Part shown: positions 6,119 through 14,354 of the stretch, piece after piece
How the letters are laid out: each line of letters opens with the position of its first letter
How positions within the stretch are numbered: the stretch's first letter is position 1
Assembly: GCA_002422955.1 (NCBI GenBank)
Contig: DITY01000057.1
Span: 1,954 to 16,349, forward strand
Direction of reading: 5' to 3'
From: Planctomycetaceae bacterium UBA6172
GTDB lineage: Bacteria > Planctomycetota > Planctomycetia > Pirellulales > Pirellulaceae
DNA: 14,396 nucleotides
Program-made: the position numbers and the translations under genes
Notes under the pieces: generated by a model
Seen by the model: only the letters and a program-made list of their open reading frames with translations
What the model was told of the DNA's origin: nothing
Database searches by the model: none

Positions 6119-7549
6119 ATGAGAAGCGTCTTGATTCGCGGCGTCGTGCTGCTAACCGCGCTGCTAGCCGTGGTGCTCGCACCGCACACCACCGCCCGGG
6201 CCGAGCTGCGTGCTGGCGCGGCGACCAGCAACATCACACCGCCGCTAGGTGGTGATGTGGTCGGCGGGTTCGTGCCGTTTCCCGCGGCCCACATCCATGA
6301 CGAATTGCACGCCCGCTGTTTGGTGCTCGATGACGGCAAGACGCGGTTGGCGTTGGTCGTCTGCGACCTGCTGGGTATCCATCGCAGCGTCAGCGACTTG
6401 GCCCGGGCTCAGATCGCCGAGCGGCTAGCGATTCCCAAGGAGAACGTGCTGATCTCGGCGACGCACACGCATTCGGCCGTTAGCGCTTTGGGAACCAGCC
6501 GGTACGCGGTCGACCAGCAACCGGATGCTTATCAGCAGTTTGTCGTGACGCGGATCGTCGATGGGGTCGCGCGCGCCGTGAACCTGTTGCGTCCCGCCGA
6601 GATCGGGTTTGGCATCGCCGAAGCGCCCGAGCATGTGTTCAACCGGCGTTGGTACATGGCCGACAGTTACATCGCCAAGAGCCCCTATGGCGACATCGAC
6701 AAGGTCAAGATGAATCCGCCGGGAGGGGGCAAGGAGTTGTTGCGACCGGCCGGACCGACCGACCCAGAGGTTTCGTTTTTGGCGGTGCGTGAACCGGACG
6801 GCGCGATGATCGGGCTGTTCGCGGCCTATTCGCTGCACTACGTCGGCGGGGTCGGTTCGGGCGACGTTTCGGCTGACTATTTCGGCATGTTCTGCGACGA
6901 GTTGGTGCGATTGCAAGGCGCCGACCCGAAGTTGCCCCCGTTCGTGCCGATGATGGCCAATGGCACCAGCGGTGACGTCAACAACATCAACTTTCGAGAA
7001 CCGCGGCCGCGGCAAGCCGCTTACGAACAGATGCGTCTGGTCGCCAACGACGTCGCGGGCAAAGTCCATCAGGCGTTGGGCGAAGTGAGCTATCGCAGCG
7101 ACGTCGAGTTGGGCGCGGCCTATCGCGAACCGACCGTTCGCTGGCGCGTCCCATCGCCGGCGCTGATGGCCTGGGCTAAGGACAAACTGAACGAACCGCC
7201 GACGGAATCGAATCGCGCCGACTTGCCGCGGATCTATGCGGGGCGGGCAGTGGCGATGGCCGAGCATCCGGCCGAAACCGTCGTCCCGGTTCAGGCGTTG
7301 CGGATCGGCGACGTCTGGATCGGCACGATGCCGTTCGAAATTTTTACGGAGATCGGGCTGGATTTCAAACGGCGACTCCCCGGCAAGGGCTTCCTGGTGT
7401 CGCTGGCTCACGGCTACTTCGGTTATCTGCCGAGCCCGGCACAGCACGAACTCGGCGGTTATGAAACCTGGCTGGGAACGAACCGCGTGCAACCGGAAAC
7501 GTCCGACGTTTTGCTCGATCAACTGAGCGAGATGATCGCCGCTCCCTGA
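6119..7549 (+). CDS. Secreted neutral/alkaline ceramidase-type hydrolase
   Basis: The 476-residue product has a clear signal peptide: a basic MRSVLIR, then a hydrophobic core, with probable cleavage after TTARA (residue 28). The mature protein matches the N-terminal catalytic domain of neutral/alkaline non-lysosomal ceramidases (zinc amidases). Visible family motifs are AATSNITPPLG (34-44), the DELHARCLVLDDG stretch (61-73), the zinc-site motif ATHTHS (114-119), a later FAAYSLHYVGG, and MANGTSGDVNN. Full-length neutral ceramidases have 650-760 residues with an extra C-terminal beta domain, which is absent here, so ceramide may not be the substrate. In planctomycetes such short paralogues are common, and their real substrates are mostly unknown. 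The gene is divergent from mtfA and convergent with ade, whose stop lies 49 bases beyond this one. Confidence 0.86.
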   Translation: MRSVLIRGVVLLTALLAVVLAPHTTARAELRAGAATSNITPPLGGDVVGGFVPFPAAHIHDELHARCLVLDDGKTRLALVVCDLLGIHRSVSDLARAQIAERLAIPKENVLISATHTHSAVSALGTSRYAVDQQPDAYQQFVVTRIVDGVARAVNLLRPAEIGFGIAEAPEHVFNRRWYMADSYIAKSPYGDIDKVKMNPPGGGKELLRPAGPTDPEVSFLAVREPDGAMIGLFAAYSLHYVGGVGSGDVSADYFGMFCDELVRLQGADPKLPPFVPMMANGTSGDVNNINFREPRPRQAAYEQMRLVANDVAGKVHQALGEVSYRSDVELGAAYREPTVRWRVPSPALMAWAKDKLNEPPTESNRADLPRIYAGRAVAMAEHPAETVVPVQALRIGDVWIGTMPFEIFTEIGLDFKRRLPGKGFLVSLAHGYFGYLPSPAQHELGGYETWLGTNRVQPETSDVLLDQLSEMIAAP

Positions 7550-7598
7550 GCGACCGGTGGGCAAGCAGGACCACCCGCCTCGGCACGAGCCGGATCGG

Positions 7599-9320
7599 TC
7601 AGCCGAGCAGGCTGAAGGTTTCGCAGTCGAACAACCCCAGGTCACTGAGCTTGAGCCGGGGGATGACCAGCAGCGCCATGAAGGAGAGCGTTGTGAAGGG
7701 GGCGGTCAGCGGGCTGCCGAGTTCGACCTTTACGAACTGATCGATCCGCTGGTATTCGGCCGCGACGGTTGCCCCGTCGTGGTCGGTCATCAGGCCGGCG
7801 ATCGGCAGCGGTAGGACCAGTTCGCGATCGTCGGCGATCGCGACGATGCCGCCGCGATGTCGGATCACCAGGTTCACCGCCGCCGCGATCGCTTCGTCAT
7901 CGCCGCCGACCGCCAGGATGTTGTGCGAATCATGCCCGACGCTGGAGGCGATCGCGCCTTGGCGTAAGCCGAAGCCGTGGATGAAGGCGACCGCGGGGGG
8001 GGCGGGCCGATAGCGGTTGATGACGGCCAACTTGAGCAGGTCGTGCTCGACGTCGGCGACGACACGGCCGTTCCGCACCGGCAGCTCCCCGATCCGCTGG
8101 CCGGTCAACAACGAGCGATCGATCGCCTCGATCACCCGCACCCTGGCCGAGTTGGATGAATGGATGGTGGGGGCGTCGCCGGAAGCGGCGAGGGCTTCGG
8201 CGGTGTCGCGGATTACCCCAGAGCGAGCCGACAAGTCAGGATCGGCGGCGACCGCGAAGTCGTCGGCCACGGTCGGCTGGCAGTCGAACCGGTTCATCGC
8301 TGGGCAGGGCACCGAGCCGAACAACGCTCGGCCGTTGAGGGCGACCGTCTCCCCGTTGATGACGGTTTCGAGGTTCCGGAAATCGGTCAGGTTGTCGATC
8401 AGCTGGAAGTCGGCATGGTCACCGACTTGCAGGGTCCCAACCGGGAGCCGGTAGTGTCGGACCGGCGTGATGCAGGCGGCGGCGAGCACGTGAAACAGGT
8501 CGGCCCCCTGCTGGACCGCGCGGCGAACGAGTTGGTCGATGTGTCCCTGCAGCAGGTCATCGGGGTGCTTGTCGTCGCTGCAGAACATGACGCGTCCGGG
8601 ATAGCGATCGATCAGCGGAAACAGCGACGCGAAATTCTTGGCGGCGCTCCCTTCGCGGATCAGGATCCGCATGCCCGACGCGAGCTTATCGACCGCTTCC
8701 TCGAGCGACACGCATTCATGATCGGTCGTGATCCCGGCCGTCGCGTAGTGGGCGGCGTCCTGGCCGCGGAGCCCTGGGGCGTGGCCGTCGATCGGCTTGC
8801 CGGCGCGGATCGCATGGCCGATCTTGGCCAGCACCTCGGGATCCTGGTGCAGGACGCCGGGGTAGTTCATCATCTCGGCCAGGTAGAGCACTTCGTCGCG
8901 GGCGAGCAAGGTGGCGATCTGGTCCGAATCGATCGTCGCGCCGGCCGTTTCGAAAGCGGTCGCCGGCACGCAGCTCGGGGCGCCGAAATGGAACTTCAGT
9001 GGCACCTGGCGGCCATTGTCGATCATGAAGTCGACGCCCGGGACACCGAGCACGTTCGCGATCTCGTGCGGGTCCGAGACGGTGGCGACGGTGCCATGCC
9101 CGACGGCTAACCGCGCGAACTCACTCGGCACCAGCATCGACGATTCGATATGCACATGGGCATCGATGTAGCCGGGTAGGGCGAAGGGCAACGCTTCCTC
9201 CGCCGCGACTGATGGCTCGAACGGATCGATCGCCGCGATGCGGTCGCCCGCGATCACGATCCGCGCGGGGAAGAAGCGACGATTCTCGATATCGATCAGC
9301 CGAGCGATGCGTTCCGACAC
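7599..9320 (-). CDS. ade: Adenine deaminase
   Basis: The 573-residue product is a complete AdeC-type adenine deaminase, which converts adenine to hypoxanthine and ammonia for purine salvage in the cytoplasm. The amidohydrolase metal site is intact: DAHVHIESS (53-61), VSDPHEIANVLG (81-92), DGHAPGLRG (178-186), TDHECVS (199-205) and CSDDKHPDD (247-255). The C-terminal domain carries FIHGFGLRQGAIASSVGHDSHN (447-467 region) and ends with the family-typical LSFMALLVIPRLKL. The length is close to E. coli Ade (588). Translation starts at GTG 9320, set by an AGGAG ribosome binding site seven bases upstream. Only 43 bases separate it from the preceding amidohydrolase-like gene, so it is probably the last gene of that operon, although its product is not exported. 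Confidence 0.94.
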   Translation of the reverse strand: MSERIARLIDIENRRFFPARIVIAGDRIAAIDPFEPSVAAEEALPFALPGYIDAHVHIESSMLVPSEFARLAVGHGTVATVSDPHEIANVLGVPGVDFMIDNGRQVPLKFHFGAPSCVPATAFETAGATIDSDQIATLLARDEVLYLAEMMNYPGVLHQDPEVLAKIGHAIRAGKPIDGHAPGLRGQDAAHYATAGITTDHECVSLEEAVDKLASGMRILIREGSAAKNFASLFPLIDRYPGRVMFCSDDKHPDDLLQGHIDQLVRRAVQQGADLFHVLAAACITPVRHYRLPVGTLQVGDHADFQLIDNLTDFRNLETVINGETVALNGRALFGSVPCPAMNRFDCQPTVADDFAVAADPDLSARSGVIRDTAEALAASGDAPTIHSSNSARVRVIEAIDRSLLTGQRIGELPVRNGRVVADVEHDLLKLAVINRYRPAPPAVAFIHGFGLRQGAIASSVGHDSHNILAVGGDDEAIAAAVNLVIRHRGGIVAIADDRELVLPLPIAGLMTDHDGATVAAEYQRIDQFVKVELGSPLTAPFTTLSFMALLVIPRLKLSDLGLFDCETFSLLG

Positions 9321-9327
9321 GGGAGGG

Positions 9328-9332
9328 CTCCT
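9328..9332 (-). promoter_or_regulatory. Ribosome binding site of ade
   Basis: AGGAG seven bases before GTG 9320 is the best Shine-Dalgarno sequence in the window. It fixes the GTG start and suggests that ade can be translated independently of the gene before it. Confidence 0.65.
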
Positions 9333-9363
9333 AAGCCGGTCGTCCCGTCGCCAGCGATGAGTC

Positions 9364-10698
9364 TCACCGGCCTTCGAGTCGACGGTACTTTTCTTGGTAC
9401 TTGCGATACAGCGAAATCTGTTTGTTGCCGAGGTCGACCGGACGCCCCTGAATCATGGCGTAGCGGACTTGGGAATCGACTTCCAACAGATCGCCCTCGA
9501 CGACCAATAGGGTCGCCTCCTTGCCGGGCGAAAGCGAGCCCACTTGACCGGCCACGCCGAGAATCTCGGCCGCAGACAGCGTCACCGCGCGGATCGCGAC
9601 GTTGGGATCCAGCCCATACGCAACCGCGTTGCCGGCTTGGAACGGGAGGTTCCGGGCATTCGACGCCCCGCCGGGATAACCGCTCCGTTCGGCAGCGATG
9701 CAGAACTTGACGCCGGCTTGGTGCAGCCGTGCGGGAACGGTGTAGGCCGAGTCGTAGGCGTCGTCGCGGCGGAGCGGCAAACGGAAGGTTCCGGGCAGAA
9801 TCACGGGGACCTGGTGGCGGACCAACAATTCGGCGCAGGCCGGGGCATCGTGGCCGCCATAAATGATCAGCCGCAGCTTACGGCCGACGGCATAGGCGAC
9901 GGCCGCTTCGATGGTGCCGCGCTGATCGGCGGAAGCGATCAGCGGCACTTGACCGCGGGCCAGCGCGACCAGCGCCTCGAGTCGCAGATCGATCGGTTGC
10001 TGGTCAGGATTCGCCTCGCGGAGGATGGCATAGCGTTCGGCTTGTGCCAGCAGCTCGTCGAGTTCCTGGTATCGCTTTTCGCGTGCCGAGGCGCGGGCTT
10101 GGGGGGAGTCGTCGTCACCGCCACGGTTTTCGAGCGAGTCCCACGAGATCACCATCGCGGCGGGGCCGAGCATCAGCATTTCCTCCCAGGTCCAGCCGTC
10201 CAAGCGGACCACGCCCGCTTGGCCGGCCAACAGCGGGCCGGCCGGCGCGACGAGGCTGGTCAGCACCCCATTGGACCGCGCCACGGGGATCAATTCACTG
10301 TCCGGGTTGATCGCGACCCAGGAGCGGACGTTGGGATTGATCCGCCCGGTTTCGCGGTTGTCGACCGTCACATCGACCGCATCGATCTCGCGCAAGCCGA
10401 TGTCCGAATAGGCATCGATCATGCCGGGATAGACGTTCTTGCCCGTAGCGTCGACGATCGCCGCGCCCGCGGGAATCGGCACTTGGGCTTTGGGGCCGAC
10501 GGCCGTGATCCGCCCGGCCTCCACCAGCACCACCCCATCGGCGATGGTCGCGGCATCGAGCGGATAAACCGTCCCGCCGACAATCGCCACGGGGCCCTTG
10601 GGAAGTTCGCCAGGAATCTGGTCGTTCGCGGATGCGGGTAGAGCGACCAGCGCCAGCAGCAGACCGGCGGCGGTGCGTAGGATATGACGACGGATCAT
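9364..10698 (-). CDS. Exported amidohydrolase-like protein with degenerate active site
   Basis: The 444-residue product has a signal peptide (MIRRHILRTAAGLLLALVAL, likely cleaved after PASA, residue 24) followed by an amidohydrolase fold of the imidazolonepropionase-like group (COG1228 type). The N-terminal beta part (PVAIVGGTVYPLD...VLVEAGRITAVG) and the C-terminal part (AEILGVAGQVGSLSPGKEATLLVVEGDLL) are typical. The catalytic residues are mostly lost: the HxH after PGMID reads AYSD (96-99), the next histidine pair region reads LIASADQR (253-260), and the later aspartate region reads CIAAERSG (333-340). It is therefore probably a non-catalytic relative. The start at 10698 is supported by the signal peptide and by GGGAG seven bases upstream; the frame is open to 10827, but that extension only overlaps the upstream gene. 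ATG overlaps the upstream stop (ATGA), so it is probably made together with the 1219-residue protein. Confidence 0.85.
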   Translation of the reverse strand: MIRRHILRTAAGLLLALVALPASANDQIPGELPKGPVAIVGGTVYPLDAATIADGVVLVEAGRITAVGPKAQVPIPAGAAIVDATGKNVYPGMIDAYSDIGLREIDAVDVTVDNRETGRINPNVRSWVAINPDSELIPVARSNGVLTSLVAPAGPLLAGQAGVVRLDGWTWEEMLMLGPAAMVISWDSLENRGGDDDSPQARASAREKRYQELDELLAQAERYAILREANPDQQPIDLRLEALVALARGQVPLIASADQRGTIEAAVAYAVGRKLRLIIYGGHDAPACAELLVRHQVPVILPGTFRLPLRRDDAYDSAYTVPARLHQAGVKFCIAAERSGYPGGASNARNLPFQAGNAVAYGLDPNVAIRAVTLSAAEILGVAGQVGSLSPGKEATLLVVEGDLLEVDSQVRYAMIQGRPVDLGNKQISLYRKYQEKYRRLEGR

Positions 10699-13600
10699 GG
10701 CTGGGCTCCCGCCGATGCGGCTCGGTTGACTGGGGTGGTGGAGGTTTCGAGCGCCGGCTGGGGCGAGCGTAGTGGCGATTGCAAATGGCCGCGACGGGCG
10801 GAGCAGTAGATGTCCTCGCGAGGCCATCGCAGCTCTTCGGCGAGCAGCGGGATTTCGGGCAGGCCCTGACGATCCGGGGACGTTTCGCCCGCCGCCGGAT
10901 CCTTGCCGGACGGACGCGGCTTGTTCTTCTTCGTCGCCAAAACCGCCTGGATCAGCTCGGTCCGCAGTCCACCTTGGCGGTTCGTGAGTTCGAGATCACG
11001 CTGTCTCGAGAAGAACGGCTTGCCATCGACCCAGGTCTGTTCGCAGCGGGAAGTGATCGACAGCGGCTTACCGCTCCAGAGCACCAGGTCCGCGTCCTTG
11101 CCCGGCTCGATCGAACCGACGAGGTGTTCGATTCGCAGTTGTTTGGCGGGGTTGAGCGTCACCATCTTGAGCGCTTCCTGGGCGTCGACGCCGCCATACC
11201 GCATCGCCTTGGCCGCTTCGATGTTGAGATGCCTCCCCAGTTCACGGTCGTCGCTGTTCATCGACACGACAATCCCCCGTTGGGCCATCACCGCGGCGTT
11301 GAAAGGGATCGCGTCAAAGACTTCGAACTTGTAAGCCCACCAGTCGGCGAAGGTCGAAGCCATGGCCTGGCTCTCGGCCAACACCTCCGCCACCTTGTAA
11401 CCTTCGAGGATGTGTTGCAGGGTGCCGACCTGCACGTTGAACTCGGTCAGCACTCGCAGCAGGGCCGCGATCTCGTCCTGTCGGTAGCTGTGACAATGCA
11501 CCCAGCGTTGGCCGCGGAGCACTTCGGCCAACGCTTCCAGTCGCAGGTCCCGACGCGGCGGCAAACCGCTGCGTTGGCCGGCTTGCCAGGCCCGCCACGA
11601 CGCGTCGTATTCGCGTGCGGCGATGAAGCGATCGCGCAGCAATTGCTCGACCCCCATCCGCGATTGCGGGTAGCGGGAATCCGCTTCGTCTCGCCAGGTA
11701 TTCCGTTTGACGTTTTCACCGAGGGCGAACTTGATCCCCGGAGGAGCCGCGGCGAAACGCAAGCCATCGGGGTCCGAACCCCACCGCAGCTTGATCACCT
11801 GATTTTGGCCGCCGATCGGGTTCGCCGAGCCGTGCAGCACGTTCGCCGTTGTCACGCCACCCGCCAGTTGCCGATAGATCGTGATGTCGGTGTGATCGAT
11901 GAAGTCGCCGATGCGAACGTCCGCCGTGACGGCCCGCGACGCTTCATTCACGCCGCCATCGGTCGCGATGTGTGAATGGCAATCGATGATCCCGGGGCTG
12001 ATGTGCAGGCCCGCGGCCTCGATGATTTGGCAACCCTCGGGAGCCGGTAATTCGCGACCGACCGCGGCGATCTTGCCGTCGACGACCAACACGTCGCTGG
12101 TCTCCAAGATCCCGGCGGGCCCGCAGGTCCAAACCGTGGCGCCGCGAAACAGGACGGCTGTGGGTGAGGTCGGCAGCGCATCGAACCCGGCCGCGCCGAG
12201 GGGGCGATTGGGCTCGCAATCGACCGCGATCCAGGTCGGCGGGGCCGGCGACTTGGGCTCCGCGGGCTTCGTGTCGGTAGGCTCAGATGGCTTGGTCTCG
12301 GTGGGTTCCGTGGTCGGCTTCGACTCCGTCGGCTCAGCGGGGGGCGGTGTGGGCGTGAACGCCGTGAACCGGGGACGGGAGCTTGATCCGTCAGCCCAGA
12401 CGATTTCGCCGATCCAGTACTCCGCCGCGCGATCGATAACGGCTGGCGTCGTTACGGTGCCGTCCGCCGGCGCGGGATCCGGAGTGGGCGACGGGGCGTC
12501 GTTCGTGGGCGGCGCGGCTAGCAAGATCGACAGCCTGGCGAAGCCCGCCGACAAGCGGGGATCGAGCGCTTCGGCGTCGAAGGTCGCCGTCAACCGATCT
12601 CGCTGGACCAGCAAGTCGGTCAACTTGACCGAGCTCCGCTTGGCTTCTTCGGCGGGTTGCTCGGCGACCGCCCCACCCGTTGTCGACTCCGCGACCGCGG
12701 TGGCCGTTCCATCCGCCGGCTTGGCGGACGTTGCGGGCTGCGGATTCACCACGGGCGGACCGGCTGGGGCCGCGAGCTTCAACTCGCCTTTCCACGATCC
12801 GGGCGCCGCGGCGGTGCGGCCATCGAGCTGGAGCGACAATTCGAGCTGGTTGATTCCGCCGACCGCGGGATCGAGATTCACCGCCCAGCGGCCGCTGGCA
12901 AACCCGTCCGTCCGCGGCGTGCCGACCTCGGGCTTCAGCCGATAACGCCGGCCAGCGACCCAAGTTTCCAAGACCTGCGTCGAGTGTTCGAACAGGTCGC
13001 CGTCGGTGATCAGCAGGTTCGCCAGTTTTCCCGTGGCGAGCGAGCCGACTCGGCCTTCGACACCGAGCAATTCGGCGGGGATCGTCGTCATCGCGGCCAA
13101 CGCGACTTCGCGATCGAGGCCCCGGCGGACCGCGGCGCGGACGCCATCGAGAAACTCGGTTGGCTTCTTCAGACCGTCGGTGGTCAGCGCGAAACGGACA
13201 CCGGCCTCGGCCAACCGCGCCGGGTTTTCCGGGGCGAAGTACCAATGCATCAGTTCCGTCAAGGTAACGTCCGCGGCATCCTCGCTCGTCTCGACCTCGG
13301 GCGGCTTGGGGAACGCGACCGGGAGCAGCAGCGTGCGGCCGGCCGACGCGACCGAATCGAGTAGCTGGTATTCACGTCCGGAGCCACGGAGGATCGTCGA
13401 GAGTGAAAACTCGCGGGCCACCGCTTCGGCTCGGCCGACGAAACGTTCGTTGGGGCAATCGATGATGAAGCGTTCTTCCCGCATCGCCGCCGCCAGCGTC
13501 TGCAGCGCCCCATCGAGCTCCGGCGCGGGAACGCGGACATCGGCCTGGTGCGCCAACGTCGCGCGGTGCTGCCAATCGGCGTCGAGCAACGTTTGTCGGA

Positions 13601-14354
13601 CCAACGCCACGGCGCCCATCGGCGAGCGTGGAAACTCGCTCGAGTTATCACCCTGCGGGATCGTCAACCGCAGCGTTTGGGCGACTCGGCTGCGGAGCAA
13701 CGGCGTTTGCGACGGCGGGCCACCGACCAACACGGCATGTCCCCAGCCACCGAAGATTCCGCTTCGTGGCGAGACCAACCGCAGCGTGATCCCCTGTTGG
13801 CGAAGCTCCGTGGCGTCGGCGAGCAGATCATTGCCGTTGCGGTCAGCCGGGGGCACGACCGGGGCGTTGTCGGGGGTGACGAAGCGATTCCAGTGACGGG
13901 TCAAACCGCCCGCGGCGCGATCGTTTGCCGCGGAGGGGCCTTCGGGCAAGCCCGCCGTTCCAGCGGCCGCGTCGATCAGCCCCGGATAGATCGTCTTGCC
14001 GCTCAGTTCGAGCACCTCGGCGCCAGGCGGTACGGCCAACCGCTGCCCGATCGCCACGATCGTCTGGCCAGAGATCAGCACCGTCGCGGGCTCCAACGTT
14101 TGCCCGGGACCGATCACGACCTTGCCACCGGTCAGCGCCGTCATGTTGGGCCGCGACCGCCGAATCCCCTCGGCGGGACGCGTCGTTGTCGGATCGAGCG
14201 TTTGGGCGAAGGCCACGGGCAGCCCGATCGACAGTCCGGCCCAGAGGGTGAGCAGTTTGACCAGCAGGCTACGAACGCGAAGGTCTCGCACTCGGTCGGC
14301 AGCGCGAAGCACGAGTTCGGTGGAAGGTCTGGGGCTGAGATCGAATCGGGGCAT
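10695..14354 (-). CDS. Exported two-unit amidohydrolase (degenerate unit fused to intact unit)
   Basis: The 1219-residue product begins with a long charged n-region and a signal peptide (hydrophobic core about 30-48, probable cleavage near residue 50). Unit A (about 72-475) has an amidohydrolase fold whose HxH after PGLID is replaced by AAAG (129-132), and whose HxH-like strand reads DCPN (299-302). A small beta domain follows (about 485-665; GRWAVNLDP, TATFDAEALD, YWIGEIVWADG), interrupted by Ala/Pro/Thr-rich inserts. Next is a Thr-Glu-Lys-Pro repeat linker (675-702). Unit B (about 733-1115) is an intact amidohydrolase: IIDCHSHIATDGG (His793, His795), WVHCHSYRQDE (His953, His955), TLQHILEGYK (His981) and MNSDDREL (1032-1039). 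A charged, probably disordered tail ends the protein. Substrate unknown; imidazolonepropionase- or dipeptidase-like hydrolysis in the periplasm is possible. AGGA lies eight bases before ATG 14354. It is the first visible gene of the minus-strand operon. Confidence 0.87.
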   Translation of the reverse strand: MPRFDLSPRPSTELVLRAADRVRDLRVRSLLVKLLTLWAGLSIGLPVAFAQTLDPTTTRPAEGIRRSRPNMTALTGGKVVIGPGQTLEPATVLISGQTIVAIGQRLAVPPGAEVLELSGKTIYPGLIDAAAGTAGLPEGPSAANDRAAGGLTRHWNRFVTPDNAPVVPPADRNGNDLLADATELRQQGITLRLVSPRSGIFGGWGHAVLVGGPPSQTPLLRSRVAQTLRLTIPQGDNSSEFPRSPMGAVALVRQTLLDADWQHRATLAHQADVRVPAPELDGALQTLAAAMREERFIIDCPNERFVGRAEAVAREFSLSTILRGSGREYQLLDSVASAGRTLLLPVAFPKPPEVETSEDAADVTLTELMHWYFAPENPARLAEAGVRFALTTDGLKKPTEFLDGVRAAVRRGLDREVALAAMTTIPAELLGVEGRVGSLATGKLANLLITDGDLFEHSTQVLETWVAGRRYRLKPEVGTPRTDGFASGRWAVNLDPAVGGINQLELSLQLDGRTAAAPGSWKGELKLAAPAGPPVVNPQPATSAKPADGTATAVAESTTGGAVAEQPAEEAKRSSVKLTDLLVQRDRLTATFDAEALDPRLSAGFARLSILLAAPPTNDAPSPTPDPAPADGTVTTPAVIDRAAEYWIGEIVWADGSSSRPRFTAFTPTPPPAEPTESKPTTEPTETKPSEPTDTKPAEPKSPAPPTWIAVDCEPNRPLGAAGFDALPTSPTAVLFRGATVWTCGPAGILETSDVLVVDGKIAAVGRELPAPEGCQIIEAAGLHISPGIIDCHSHIATDGGVNEASRAVTADVRIGDFIDHTDITIYRQLAGGVTTANVLHGSANPIGGQNQVIKLRWGSDPDGLRFAAAPPGIKFALGENVKRNTWRDEADSRYPQSRMGVEQLLRDRFIAAREYDASWRAWQAGQRSGLPPRRDLRLEALAEVLRGQRWVHCHSYRQDEIAALLRVLTEFNVQVGTLQHILEGYKVAEVLAESQAMASTFADWWAYKFEVFDAIPFNAAVMAQRGIVVSMNSDDRELGRHLNIEAAKAMRYGGVDAQEALKMVTLNPAKQLRIEHLVGSIEPGKDADLVLWSGKPLSITSRCEQTWVDGKPFFSRQRDLELTNRQGGLRTELIQAVLATKKNKPRPSGKDPAAGETSPDRQGLPEIPLLAEELRWPREDIYCSARRGHLQSPLRSPQPALETSTTPVNRAASAGAQP
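10706..10710 (-). promoter_or_regulatory. Ribosome binding site of the degenerate amidohydrolase gene
   Basis: GGGAG lies seven bases before ATG 10698, inside the end of the 1219-residue gene. It supports the start that gives the signal peptide. Confidence 0.5.
12249..12332 (-). repeat. In-frame repeat coding a Thr-Glu/Asp-Thr-Lys-Pro linker
   Basis: Residues 675-702 of the 1219-residue protein consist of degenerate units of the form (E)PT(E/D)(S/T)KP: PTESKP, PTETKP, PTDTKP, PAEPKS. Such Pro- and Thr-rich tracts usually form extended, flexible linkers. Here it separates the degenerate N-terminal amidohydrolase unit plus beta domain from the intact C-terminal unit. Confidence 0.7.

Noticed and set aside
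7550..7598. Possible bidirectional terminator between the ceramidase-type gene and ade (GGTGG/CCACC and CGGC/GCCG inverted repeats)
   Set aside because: The stems are only four to five base pairs, without T-runs, and are not beyond chance at this GC content.
6425..7645. 406-codon open frame on the minus strand opposite the ceramidase-type gene
   Set aside because: The composition is Arg/His/Gln-rich without any motif, and the plus strand encodes a clear secreted hydrolase; it also runs into the end of ade.
11899..12945. Long open frame (348 codons) on the plus strand opposite the large amidohydrolase gene
   Set aside because: It is Ser/Gly/Val-rich low-complexity sequence with no recognisable motif, fully antisense to a gene with clear domain motifs; long antisense open frames are expected at this GC content.
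1695..14354. Very frequent GATCG and CGATCG words
   Set aside because: They arise mostly from common Ile, Asp and Arg codon combinations (ATC GAT CGG and similar) in coding frames; I saw no clustering in intergenic regions that would suggest a binding site.
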